A stretch of 64,000 nt of DNA. Source: Doris montereyensis (Eukaryota > Mollusca > Gastropoda > Nudibranchia > Dorididae). Shown piece after piece: positions 38,895-51,649 of this stretch. The notes under the pieces were generated by a model. That model worked only from the letters and a program-made list of their open reading frames with translations, was not told the DNA's origin and searched no databases. Positions within the stretch are counted from its first letter, which is position 1, and each line of letters begins with the position of its first letter. The translations under genes were made by a program, and so were the position numbers. The stretch is taken from assembly GCA_037039925.1 (NCBI GenBank), contig JAXRKP010000316.1, positions 122,501 to 186,500 on the forward strand, written 5' to 3'.

Positions 38895-38906
38895 ACTGCT
38901 CTCCAG

Positions 38907-39131
38907 GTGGGCTTATTGGGCATCCAGTTTTTGTGGACTAGAGTGGCAGAAGAAGCCCTGAAAGCTGCACGCCTGGACAAAAAGTTCATGGTCAACGCCA
39001 ACAACTACTTTCTGGTGCTACTGAACAGGCTCATATCCAAGACCACCGAGGAACTGACTAACATTGAGAGGACGAAATACGAAACCCTCATTACCATTCA
39101 TGTTCACCAGAGAGACATTTTTGATGATTTG
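38907..39131 (+). CDS. DNAH8: Dynein heavy chain, fragment exon 17 (linker end)
   Basis: Acceptor ctctccag ends at 38906. The exon starts [20 protein letters not shown] and contains [18 protein letters not shown], one of the most conserved dynein stretches. The donor is set at 39132 (gttggt) because exon 18 then continues at the right length. Another gt at 39137 would break the frame. The exon lies between a 290-base GA tract and a 260-base CT tract. Part of its 3' end is duplicated once in the next intron. Confidence 0.95.
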
Positions 39132-39196
39132 GTTGGTAACAAGTTTGTTTTGTGCTTTTTTTACCATTTATGTTCATCAGAGAGACATTTTTGCCA
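39091..39196 (+). repeat. Two-copy duplication of exon 17's 3' end
   Basis: Exonic bases 39091-39123 (ttaccattcatgttcacc...) recur in the intron at 39161-39193 with two changes, a 70-base period. The unit therefore spans the exon end, the donor and about 30 intron bases. It looks like the first step of a minisatellite. Confidence 0.88.
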
Positions 39197-39302
39197 TTAG
39201 GCTAGATCTAACACAAGCGAGATATCTACTTTGCAGCTCACATTCAAATCCCGATCTATGCAGTCTGACTACAATGCAGAACGTTGCCTTGGAATTATTC
39301 CG

Positions 39303-39564
<262 letters not shown>

Positions 39565-39905
39565 TCTGCTTCTCTAGCTTTAGCTTTAGAGAGGGCCACG
39601 AAGTATTGAACTTATTAAAGAACACAGATGTAATCATAACTTGAAAGTCAACGCCTCCTGTAATTCATTTAATAAAATCGTTGTCCACAATAGAACTCTT
39701 AAGAATTTCTACGTTGTGCTGTTTTCTCTTAATGACCCTGAACTCACCGCATTTGGTGGACAGGGCACATATTAATGAAACAACCAAACCCTGTGTATCA
39801 CTCCATCACCATTTAGGTTCGAGACAAGACATATATCTTCAACCATTCCCCTTGCATTTCTCTCTGCTTTATTTGGTTGGATTTCCCCACCACTGGCATC
39901 ATCAG

Positions 39906-40078
39906 ACGAAAAGGAATATCCTATCCCCAAACAGCTTTGACTGGCTGAAGCAAGCCAGGTTCTACTTCATTGAAGAAACTGACCTGGCCAACGTCTGCAT
40001 CACGGACGTCGTGTTTATCTACCAGAATGAATACTTGGGCTGTACAGACAGGCTGGTCATTACACCCCTGACAGACAG
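39906..40078 (+). CDS. DNAH8: Dynein heavy chain, fragment exon 18 (linker to AAA1)
   Basis: Acceptor catcatcag ends at 39905 and donor gtgagg starts at 40079. It reads [20 protein letters not shown], then [20 protein letters not shown] and ITPLTD, ending with two bases of an Arg codon. The Y-x-[19 protein letters not shown] motif marks the start of AAA1. No indel. Confidence 0.97.
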
Positions 40079-40079
40079 G

Positions 40080-40990
40080 TGAGGCTCATTGGCCATGATC
40101 AGGCTTCAAATGTCTGGGGTTTAGGGCCAGATCATTTTGTTATTTGTTTACAAGGAAACCTCGCAGCTGGCTTTTGAAAAGAATGTAGGTTGGCCAAATA
40201 ATGTTTTGTTTTTGACGTTTGTTGGATCAATTTGAGTCCATTTATTTGCATTATGTTGAGATGTAAATTTTCCACACACGGGCATGCCTGTTTTTGTATA
40301 AAAATGTATTTTTCAGGGGAGGATTTAACCCTAAACAACTAGAGGGACACTTTAATGAATGGTAATAAAAAGAAATAACAAAATCAACGAATATGACGTC
40401 ACAAGCACTTTCTTTTCCTTGATGTGTAGACGAATTGAGCTTTTTGGTCTTCAATGATGCAAATCGATTGATGTATTCATACTTTTTTTTGGTTTAAAGT
40501 ATTTACTTTTTTTTATTTAACTTAAATAGACGATATTCAATCTATGACATTTGAAAATGTGCCCACTGGAATATATCATGGAAATTGAAGACACGAAGGT
40601 CAACAATGTATGAATCCTTTCTGTTTATCAATAAAGAAATGGACAGGAATCATTTCCCATCTAAAAGTTTTGTCATATCCCTTACAATGGGTCAATGAGA
40701 GCAAAAATACCAGGAGTGCATTTTTTTTGTTGCGCAAATGAGTATGTTAACACAACTTTGTAGGAGGAATGGGGCCATGATGTTAACAGCAAACTTCATG
40801 AAGTGATCCCAACAATGACAGAAAGACCCAAATGAAGAGCTTCATCACAAAACGCAATATATCCAAATGTCCCAAAGCGAAGAAAAGTTTAAAAAGTGTG
40901 TTCTTGATCTGCCAGATGAAAAATTGTTATATCAAAGTGTCACTCATGAACATAGATGACGTTTAACAGTGATAACGACTTAAATCAGAC
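40080..40990. other. Intron sequence, nothing clearly recognised
   Basis: 40745-40900 holds scattered codon-like stretches (acaatgacagaaagaccc) that may belong with the unknown frame at 41210, but no family was recognised. Confidence 0.4.
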
Positions 40991-40991
40991 A

Positions 40992-40995
<4 letters not shown>

Positions 40996-41083
<88 letters not shown>
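40996..41083. repeat. (TA)n microsatellite
   Basis: Pure TA run. Confidence 0.98.
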
Positions 41084-41084
<1 letters not shown>

Positions 41085-41214
41085 TCTTCTCAGAATCAAA
41101 GCTTTAATTTTACTTGCTTTCATAAAGTGCAACATATCAATTATCTGCGGTTTTTACAAAACGCAGTATATCCACAAAATAGGACAGCAACACTCCCTTA
41201 CATAAAAACAGAAG

Positions 41215-41473
41215 AAAATAGAAGAAAAACAAAATTGAATCAGTCATCAAACTACATGTTCGTGGTGTTTTGGGAGATAAAAAAACCGCAGAAGAAACTC
41301 CAACTAAAGCAAAGATTCATAATGTTAAAAATAGCCAAGGAGAATACCTGCCATCGGAGGCAAAACAATCGCACAACTGGGCTGTGGACGTGGCCAGATA
41401 TTTGTCATTTGACGAATTCCGGTTGGCTGAGAATGTACACATAACGTTTAGTGTAAGACAATCAGTGGTGTGA
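41215..41473 (+). pseudogene. Unrecognised coding-like remnant
   Basis: An open frame reads KIESVIKLHVRGVLGDKKTA, then KIHNVKNSQGEYLPSEAKQS and HNWAVDVARYLSFDEFRLAE, then NVHITFSV before a stop. The composition is protein-like and not repeat-like. It is not dynein and I do not know the family. An old transposon gene is the likely source. Confidence 0.45.
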
Positions 41474-41479
41474 ATCGCG

Positions 41480-43495
41480 TTTTGTGACCAAACGTCAAAT
41501 TGTCAAGGTGAAATGAATGGGATATGTTTTTTTGAAAAAGGGAACGTGTTAACCGGTAGAATTTTTAGAATAAAATATCACAGGGCCATAAACTTTTGTG
41601 TGTGTGTTCAATTTTTTGGTCTCTATCGCTTTTTTTTTATATGAAACTTTCAAATACAAGTCAGAAGTCAGGAAGTCAGAAAGAAAGGAGCGTAATAAGC
41701 CACCTCTATATTGAGCACTCTGGCTCACGCAAGGTTTCCTGCTGACCCATGATGACCAGCCTTTCTTTCATTCTGTGATAGATGTTTTACTGTTAAACAA
41801 GATTTAGTAGAGTTCCCTTATCGTGTTGATATACGATCAAATATTATTTTGAAAGAAACATTTACAAACCTGAGACTGATCAAAAAACCATTTTCGTTAA
41901 AAAAAAGAAATCAACTGTTTCACCAAATCTAGAGTACTAAACAAGATATATCTTTATTTTATATTTAAAAAAAATATTATTTACAAATATTTACGGAGAT
42001 TTTGATCTTTTTAAGTACGTTATGTTCTACCTGGACAGTTTAGAGAAATATTAGTCATTGACAAACTCTATGATTCCCACCATAGTGGACAGGATTACTT
42101 CAAATTACAAACAAAATCCATGCTATCTTCTCTTATTTCCAATATTGCTTTTATTGAACATATTGCTACCTTGTATTAAGAGGAGTCATGATTTTATACG
42201 TCGATAGAGATCTTTGAAAGTCTCTTTGTCCTATGTCCACACATTTGACCAAGTAGTCAAACATTTATGAGCCCATTTCTCAAAATTGCAAAATGGGAAC
42301 AAGGAACAATTGCACTGAGCTGGTGAAATAGAACCGTGTGTTATCTTATGGTGGTGAGGTAAGTTGAAATAAAGAAAAACGACAGACCTTCAAGAAGGCT
42401 ATGTGAGTAGATCTCTCAGGCTTATCGATATAATAAGTCTTTTGATGCTCGCCCCTTGAAGAGTATCAGACATACTAGAGTTGATGGCGTCGTTCTGCCA
42501 AACCACCATCTGGGGTGAGAGACAGGATTGACGTCAATATCCGTGACTGAAACTTTCGGCTGCCAAGGGGTCCCTGGGGAGCTTTTATATGTGATGATCT
42601 TCGGTATTTAAGCGCATCCTTAATGATAGTCTTGTTTTATAATGTCTTGTTTTTCATAGCTCTAAGTACAAACTAGCTTTTTTGTTTAATCTCATACTGA
42701 AATCGATCTTAGTCAGGCAATCCTGTGTACCTCTGTCTGCTTTGGTTATGCGTTATTCCTTCTCCCATTCTCTGTACCATCTGGTCAGTTGGTAGGAGCT
42801 GTCCTACTTCTCATCACTCACTTGTTTGCGTCTTTTATATTGCTTTCTTCTTTTGATTAATCTGACATCGCTGTTTATGGTGGATGAGGTAAATTCCAAA
42901 AGAAACAAAATAATATCATTTGCATATATTATACAGATATGATGTAATGGGATTCTAAACAATAAAAAAAGTAGAATAGAAAAGTATATTTTGAAATGTA
43001 AAAAACAGTTTTCCTCGACCTTCACATTCAAGTCTAGGATCATATGGTGATCTTGAAATTGATTGTCCTGTTTCTACATTGAGCGTAAAATACGCCCTGC
43101 CTGTAGCAAAGTTGTCACCCCAACCCAAATAAAATTGTGGCGTTGGTGGTAGTAAGACAATATTATTTGAATAAGGTCATGGGATTGAATCCTAGCAATG
43201 CTATGAGAGAAGAAAGATACTTCACACATGTTTTACCTATTAACTCTTGACCATCCAGATATAAATGCCCCCCCCCCCACCACCATGAAATGGGAAGTAA
43301 AACCTATCACAATAGTTTAGAGGGCAATGCACTATCACACTATAGAAACTGGGATAAGCTCTGGTTCCATGGGCCGAAATAAAAATTGAAAAAAACTTTA
43401 CATTTATATCAAATGAAATTGTTTTTCTTACCTTAGTTATAGATGTTACATCAAGTTGTTTCAAGATTTGTTGATGTCCATGGATACAATGGCCT
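41480..43495. other. Intron sequence, nothing recognised
   Basis: 2 kb with no recognised exon, tandem array or transposon. Short minus-strand open frames at 42804-43043 and 43240-43464 look spurious. Confidence 0.5.
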
Positions 43496-43615
43496 TTTCT
43501 TACAGTAGTTGTAACATATTGTCATCTCTAGATGTTACGTTACTTTCGCTTAAGCGTTGTGGATGTCCATGTATGAAACGAATTTTTCTTACAGTAATTG
43601 TAATATAATCCCTCA

Positions 43616-43892
43616 AAGCCGTTACGGCCCATAGAGCCGGAATTTATACCCGGTGTCAATAGCATGAAGCGGAACAGATGACAATAATCATCCCTGACAG
43701 GACGCTGGTCTGGCGCAGGTTTTTACTCCCAACCTAGGGCTTGTACGCATTTGCACCTGGGTTGAGTGGGAAAGGCGTGGTAAGTGTCTTTCCCAAGCAA
43801 CGCAACGTCGGGCCTAGCTTTACCATGATTTAAACCCGGGACCTCATGATCTCCAGGTAGGCAGTCTAACCACTAGGACACCGACTCCACTT
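43616..43892 (-). mobile_element. tRNA-derived SINE, family A copy 2
   Basis: Same family and strand as 26808-27066: agccgttacggcccatagag at the 3' end, gggttgagtgggaaaggcg in the body, and the complement of an A/B-box head near 43840-43890. It sits inside the exon-19 minisatellite, between near-identical ttacagtaattgtaatata-type units. Confidence 0.88.
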
Positions 43893-44259
43893 TACAGTAG
43901 TTGTGATATATTGTCATCGCTAGATGTTACATCACCTTGGCTAAAGCTTTGTGGATGTCCATGAATAAAACGACCTTTTCTTATACTTGTTGTAACATAC
44001 TCTAGATGTCACATCACTAAAGCTGTGGATGTCCATGAATAAAAGACTTTTCTTATATTTGTTGTAACATACTCTAGACTCACCTTGGCTAAAGCTTTGT
44101 GGATGTCTACAGATCGACCTTTTCTTATATTTGTTGCAACATACTAAAGATTTGGTGATGTCATCGCTAGATGTTACATCACCTTGGCTAAAGCTTTGTG
44201 GACCTCTATAGATGAATCGACCTTTACTTACAGTAATTGTAACATACTGTCATCTCTAG

Positions 44260-44386
44260 ATGTTACATCACCTTGGCTAAAGCTTGGGTGGACCTCTGGC
44301 GCTGGTAGAGGCAATCGGAGACGACCAAAGGACATGGGCCGCTGTCTGGAAATATGTCGTCGTTGTTGAGGACGAATTTACAAAAG
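44260..44386 (+). pseudogene. Degraded duplicate of the AAA1 P-loop exon (pseudo-exon)
   Basis: This is a broken tandem copy of exon 19, about 350 bases upstream of it. It keeps the same acceptor (catctctag) and donor (aaaaggtgct). It also keeps long matches to the exon: the start codons, the region over gagacgaccaaag/gacatgggccgctgtct, the tatgtcgtcgt segment and gacgaatttacaaa. The segment encoding [11 protein letters not shown] is deleted and the P-loop is destroyed. If spliced in phase it would hit a stop soon after the first 16 codons, so it could only act as a poison exon or be silent. Confidence 0.85.
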
Positions 44387-44591
44387 GTGCTACAGTGGTA
44401 TCAACTTGTAACATACTGTCATCTCAAAGATGTTACATCACCTTGGCTCAAATTTTGTGGATGTCCATAAATGAATCGACCTTTCCTAGGACAGTAGTTG
44501 TAACATTTGTCATCTCTAGATGTTACATCACCTTGGCTCAAATTTTGTGGATGTCCATAAATGAATCGACCTTTACTTACAGTAATTGTAA

Positions 44592-45135
<544 letters not shown>

Positions 45136-45139
45136 GGCA

Positions 45140-48100
45140 TTTTTTAAGGGTGAACATATGCACTATTTATGTATGTTGACTGATAATGTATGTTGGCTGT
45201 TTATGTAATATATTAACTTGTAATGTATGTTAACTGCTTATGTATGTTGACTGTTTATGTATGTTGACTGCTCATGTAATGTTGACTGTTCATGTATGTT
45301 GACTGCTTATTTTATGTTGACTGCATGTATGTTGACTGCTTATTTTATGTTGACTGCTCATGTATGTTGACTGCTTATTTTATGTTGACTGTTCATGTAT
45401 GTTGACTGCTTATTTTATGTTGACTGCTCATGTATGTTGACTGCTTATTTTATGTTGACTGTTCATGTATGTTGACTGCTTATTTTATGTTGACTGTTCA
45501 TGTATGTTGACTGCTTATTTTATGTTGACTGTTCATGTATGTTGACTGCTTAATTTATGTTGACTCTTCATGTATGTTGACTGCTTATTTTATGTTGACT
45601 GCATGTATGTTGACTGCTTATTTTATGTTGACTGCTCATGTATGTTGACTGCTTATTTTATGTTGACTGTTCATGTATGTTTGACTGCTTATTTTATGTT
45701 GACTTTTCATGTATGTTGACTGCTTATTGTATGTTGACTGATCATGTATGTTGACTGCTTATTTATGTTGACTGATCATGTATGTTGTCTCTTATTTGAT
45801 GTTGCCTGCTTATGTATGTTGAATGTTTATTTGATGTTGACTTGATACTATATTGACTGCTCATGTATATTAAATACTTACGTATATTGACTGCTTACGT
45901 ATATTGAGCTGCTTACGTATATTGACTGCTTACGTTTATTGACTGCTTACAAATATTGACTGCTTACGTATATTGACTGCTTACGTATATTGACTGATTA
46001 TGTATGTTGACTGCTTATGTATATTGACTGCTTATTTGATGTCGACTTGATACTATATTGACTGCTTATGTATGTTGACTGCTTATGTATGTTGACTGCT
46101 TATGTATGTTGACTGCTTATGTATGTTGACTTATACATGTTGACTGCTTATGTATGTTGACTTGTTATGTAGCTTGACTGCTTATGTATGTTGACTTGTT
46201 ACGTATATTGACTGCTTATGTATGTTGACTTGATATGTAGCTTGACTGCTTATGTATGTTGACTTGTTACGTATATTGACTGCTTATGTATGTTGACTGC
46301 TTGTTTTATGTTAACTTGTTACGTATATTGACTGCTTATGTATATTGACTGCTTGTTGTATGTTGACTTGCTTACGTATATTGACTGCTTATGTATATTG
46401 ACTGCTTATGTATGTTGACTTGTTACGTATATTGACTGCTTATGTATGTTGACTTGTTACGTATATTGACTGCTTATGTATGTTGACTTGTTATGTATAT
46501 TGACTGCTTATGTATGTTGACTTGTTACGTATATTGACTGCTTATGTATATTGACTTGTTACGTATATTGACTGCTTATGTATATTGACTTGTTACGTAT
46601 ATTGACTGCTTATGTATGTTGACTTGTTGCGTATATTGACTGCTTATGTATGTTGACTTGCTTACGTATATTGACTGCTTATGTATGTTGACTGCTTATG
46701 TATATTGACTGCTTATGTATGTTGACTTGTTACGTATATTGACTGCTTATGTATATTGTCTGCTTATGTATGTTGATTTGTTACGTATATTGAATGCTTA
46801 TGTATATTGACTTGTTACGTATATTGACTGCTTATGTATGTTAACTTGTTACATATATTGACTGCTTATGTATGTTGACTTGTTACGTATATTGACTGCT
46901 TATGTATGTTGTCTTGTTACGTATATTGACTGCTTATGTATGTTGACTTGTTATATATATTGACTGCTTATGTATGTTGACTTGCTTATGTATATTGCCT
47001 GCTTATTTTATGTTAACTTGTTACGTATATTAACTGCTTATTTTATGTTGACTTGTTACGTATATTAACTGTTTATTTTATGTTGACTTGATTTATTAAC
47101 TGCTTACGTATGTTGACTGCTTATTATATTGGTGACATATATTGACTTGTTACGTATATATTATGTACTGTTTATGTATATTGACTATGTATATTGACTG
47201 TATGTATATTGACTGCTTATGTATGTTGACTTGCTTACGTATATTGATTAACTATTAACTTTACGTATTTACTGTTGACTTATTACGTATATTAACTGCC
47301 TATTTTATATTGACTTGTTACTGTATATTGACTGCTTATGTATGTTGACTTGTTACGTATATTGACTGCTTTATGTTGACTTGTTACGTATATTGACTGC
47401 TTATGTATATTGACTTGCTTACGTATATTGACTGCTTATGTATGTTGACTTATTACGTATATTGACTGCTTATGTATGTTGACTTGTTACGTATATTGAC
47501 TGCTTATGTATGTTGACTTGTTACGTATATTGACTGTTTATGTATGTTGACTTGTTACGTATGTTGACTGCTTATGTATGTTGACTTGTTATGTATATTG
47601 ACTGCTTATGTATGTTAATTTGTTACGTATTTGACTGCTTATGAATATTGACTGCTTATGTATATTGACTGCTTATGTATGTTGACTTGTTACGTATATT
47701 GACTGCTTATGTATGTTGATTACATATATTGACTGCTTATGTATGTTAACTTGTTACGTATATTGACTGCTTATGTATGTTAACTTGTTACGTATATTGA
47801 CTGCTTATGTATGTTGACTTGTTACGTATATTGACTGCTTATGTATGTTAACTTTTTTATATTGACTGCTTATGTATGTTGACTTGTTACGTATATTGAC
47901 TGCTTATGTATGTTAACTTGTTACGTATATTGACTGTTTATGTATGTTAACTTGTTACGTATATTGACTGCTTATGTATGTTAATTTGTTATGTATATTA
48001 ACTGCTTATGTATGTTGATTTGTTACGTATATTGACTGCTTATGTATGTTAACTTGTTACGTATGTTAACTGCTTATGTATGTTAACTTGTTACGTATAT

Positions 48101-48420
48101 TAACTGCTTATTTATGTTAACTTGTTACGTATGTTGACTGCTTATGTATGTTAACTTGTTACGTATGTTGACTGCTTATGTATGTTGAACTTGTTACGTA
48201 TATTGACTGCTTATGCATGTTGACTTGTTACGTATGTTAACTGCTTAGGTATGTTAACTTGTTACGTATAGTAACTGCTTATGTACGTTGACTTGTTACA
48301 TATATTGAATGATTATACACGTTGACTTGTTATGTATATTGACTGCTTATGAATGTTGACTTGTTACGTATATTGATTAATTTGATATAATATGTTGCGA
48401 AGTTATGTCTATTGAATGAT
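45140..48420 (+). repeat. 17-bp/34-bp minisatellite, about 3.3 kb
   Basis: Basic unit ttgactgcttatgtatg. From about 46140 it is organised in 34-base dimers that alternate ttgactgcttatgtatg with ttgacttgttacgtata, while 45300-45780 alternates tgcttatttta and tgttcatgta. This is higher-order structure inside one array. Confidence 0.97.
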
Positions 48421-48885
48421 TTTTGTCTGCTTATGTACGTTGATTGGTTACATATTATTGTGTTGACTAGTTCTGAATATTGAGTGGTTATGTACGCTGA
48501 TTGATTATATTTGTTGATCTTTAGGTCAAAGAACATTGAGAGGAAGGGGAAGTGGAATCATTTTCAGTCAGTTATGGGAGAAGGTCTAGAATTGAGAAAA
48601 AGAACCGACTTTTTTTTTGTATCATGATTTCAGTGACATCATATCGCTAAATGGCGCTTGTATATTGTTTGAGACGAAATACATTTTGATGTATCTCTAA
48701 GGGAATTTTGATCGTAGGATCTGAAACGTTGTAGAATTATAATATGAGATTTTGTTTACAGAGAGACAACAGCACAAAGTAGTGCCGTCCGAGCGGACCC
48801 GCTTGGCATTCCACTTCCTATAGAGGAGAAAGGAATATAGACTTTTCGTTGACCTTACGCTCAATACAACATGAGTCACCCATGT
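48421..48885. other. Intron sequence, nothing recognised
   Basis: The array fades out by about 48520. No element was recognised after it. Confidence 0.5.
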
Positions 48886-49015
48886 TGTCCAAGTGAGGAA
48901 AAAGGACAAATTTTCTTGCCTAGGGAAAAAAACAAAATGCCTGAAGTGGGATTCAAACCCAATACCTCTGGATCACAGTGCAACGCCCTTAACCCCTCGG
49001 CCATCACAGAGAAAG
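48886..49015 (-). mobile_element. tRNA-like SINE head
   Basis: The minus strand has gatggccgaggggttaaggg (A box) and ggtattgggtttgaatccca (B box), followed by an A/T-rich body. The acceptor stem does not pair, so this is a tRNA-derived repeat and not a tRNA gene. Confidence 0.7.
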
Positions 49016-49346
49016 ACAAAGAGATGGATTTATTGTCGCTTCATGGTTTGGGTCGGAATTAATAAAAATCTTCATAATTTTTGTGAACGAAATCGTCAGG
49101 CTATAGAGCTAAACGTTCTCTTGTAATTACGAAGAAACATGTAGCTCATAGTAAAACTTATTGTGCATTGATTATTTTTCTATTTTATTATACGTTTCGT
49201 GAAGACATAATATACAATGAGAAGGATAAGTGTACGCTTTCACATACTGAAACAGCATTGAGAATGTTAATACACTATTATATCATCAAACATAAAACAT
49301 TGTCTTTGTGGCATTTATCTATCTTGTCATCGGTCCATGTCTTTAG

Positions 49347-49533
49347 GCTTAGCCCAGTCCGGTTCTTGGGGATGCTTTGATGAATTCAATAGGATCGAAC
49401 TGCCTGTCCTGTCAGTCGCAGCCCAGCAAATTTATATTGTTCTTTCCGCCAAGAAGATAAGAAAAGGGAATTCATTTTTACTGATGGAGATCACGTCACC
49501 TTGAATCCAGAATTTGGTATTTTCCTGACCATG
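49347..49533 (+). CDS. DNAH8: Dynein heavy chain, fragment exon 20: AAA1 Walker B, 1-base deletion
   Basis: Acceptor gtctttag ends at 49346 and the donor gtaagc starts at 49534. It reads [20 protein letters not shown], then [20 protein letters not shown]. The Walker B Asp-Glu is present. One base is missing in the A/G run at about 49462-49468, after which the frame reads [20 protein letters not shown] and TM. Phase into exon 21 demands that base. Confidence 0.97.
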
Positions 49534-49644
49534 GTAAGCGCGATACCTTCTGGTGGCTAACTACTTATCTTTTCACAATGCAATATAGATAGGCCTATAT
49601 GGGCTAATGCTCTTCTGCAGCATTCTCAATCCTAGGACAATAGC

Positions 49645-49929
<285 letters not shown>

Positions 49930-50194
49930 AAGGAGACTGCCTGAAACAGAAAGAGGGAGAATGTGTGTGTATATGTTGTTTAGCGTGTGTGTGTGTATGT
50001 GTTTGTGTCCAATTTTAAAGCTATGTGTAACCTGACTCTCCGATTAAAAGGTATACATTGCCATGGAATTTGCATTTTGACTGTCATTATAATGTCATGT
50101 TTCGTCTTGTTCTTTTTCTTCTTTTTTTGTTGTGATATTCAAATCAGCATAATAATACTGAAAGTTGTCTAATCTTAAATGATCTTTTGCCCAG

Positions 50195-50281
50195 AACCCA
50201 GGTTACGCTGGAAGACAAGAACTGCCCGAAAACCTAAAGATCCAGTTTAGAACGGTTGCTATGATGGTGCCTGATCGCCAG
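50195..50281 (+). CDS. DNAH8: Dynein heavy chain, fragment exon 21 (AAA1)
   Basis: Acceptor ttgcccag ends at 50194 and donor gtatta starts at 50282; 29 codons, phase 0 at both ends. It reads [20 protein letters not shown], then VAMMVPDRQ, the near-invariant N-P-G-Y-A-G-R segment of AAA1. No indel. Confidence 0.98.
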
Positions 50282-50589
50282 GTATTATGGTTTACCCTTT
50301 CTTTAACACACCCTCAGAGTTAGGCCACTGTAAAGAAGAAACAATTACAGTGAAGGGGAAACTATTTTGAAATATTATGTTCATGGTCAAAACGTGAAAT
50401 ATGTGTGTTGTCAGAAGCTGAGTATTCGAAATAGGCTGTAGGTGGGTAACATGTTCAGATGGGCCGTCTGAAAGGCCATGATGGGATATAACGTATTGTG
50501 TCGATTACTGGTGCCTCTTCTAAAGTAACTTTTCCCTCAAACCCTCAGTTTTGAAATACCATATTCTGTAAACGTTAAAAGGGATTTGT

Positions 50590-50850
50590 CTTCTCTTGAC
50601 TTTAAACCGCTAGGCCTTCTTCCCACTTTAGAACTTGACCTGTTTTCTATTCTAAAATGCTCTGCCTTCCTTACACTTTAAATTTCTTGCCCTTCTTTGC
50701 TGCTTAAAAGTTATTTACCTTCTTTCCAGTTTAATGTTCTTGGCCATCTTTCCACTTTACAATTATTGGCCTTCTTTCCACAGAGAGAAAGTTGTTGTTG
50801 TTCTTCTTTCCACTTTAAAGTTCTTGGTCTTCTTTCGACTTAACAGTTTG
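50590..50850 (+). repeat. Diverged minisatellite, about 26-bp unit, first block
   Basis: Units like ttcttggccttctttccact and then ttaaag. It resumes at 51190. Confidence 0.8.
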
Positions 50851-51189
50851 TTTACTTTCTTTTCATGTTTCGTCTTGTTCTTTTTTTTAAATTCGCTTTT
50901 TAAAAATTTCACAAATTTTATAAAAGTCACAAATGTCTTTTATTGTCGGTAACATTATACATTGTCATTACAAAAAGAGACATGCAGATATCACAAAGGG
51001 AAATAACTTAATAAACCGTTATGGGCTCTTCACCGACATTTCAATAGAAAATATTCCCAAAATGTTATCTAAGATGGGATTAAGAATCTAATCTTTAAAA
51101 ATCTACAGTTAACGAAGACATACGATACACAATGGTATATAGAACAAATGACACACTGACAATCTTTACCATTCCACATCGAATAAGAT

Positions 51190-51640
51190 TTTATAAGTTC
51201 TTGGCCTTTTTTCGCTTTAAAATTCTTGGCCATCTTTTCATTTGAAAGTTTTTGACTTCCTTTTCACTTGGAAGTTTTTAGACTTTTTTTATTTTAAAGT
51301 TTTTCATTTACACTTTTCCATGTTTTCTGCTTAAAGTTTTCTTCACTTTAATGTTCTTGGCCATGTTTTCATTTTAAAGTTTTTTGTTCTTTCTTTTCAT
51401 TTTAAAGTTTTTGATTTTTTCCATTTAAAAAGTTCTTTTGGCCCTTTTTTTCATCTGAAAGTTTCTGACTTTTCTTTTCACTTTACAGTTCCTGGCCTTT
51501 TTTCCACTTTACAGTTCTTGGTATCCTTTACACTTTAAAGTTCTCAAGCTTCTGTCTGTTTTAAAGCTCTTGATCTTCTTTCTACTTTAAAGTACTTGGC
51601 CTTCTTTCCATTTAACGAGGTCTGACCCTCTTTCTTCTCA
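51190..51640 (+). repeat. Diverged minisatellite, about 26-bp unit, second block
   Basis: Same unit as the block at 50590. The two are separated by about 340 bases of unrelated sequence. Confidence 0.82.
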
Positions 51641-51649
51641 GAAGTGATT

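Noticed and set aside
39132..39142. Alternative exon 17 donor at 39137 (gtaaca)
   Set aside because: It looks stronger than gttggt at 39132 but would shift the frame into exon 18. The choice at 39132 keeps the exact family length.
48890..49015. tRNA gene on the minus strand
   Set aside because: A- and B-box-like motifs are present, but the acceptor stem does not pair and no anticodon arm can be placed. It is a tRNA-derived repeat.
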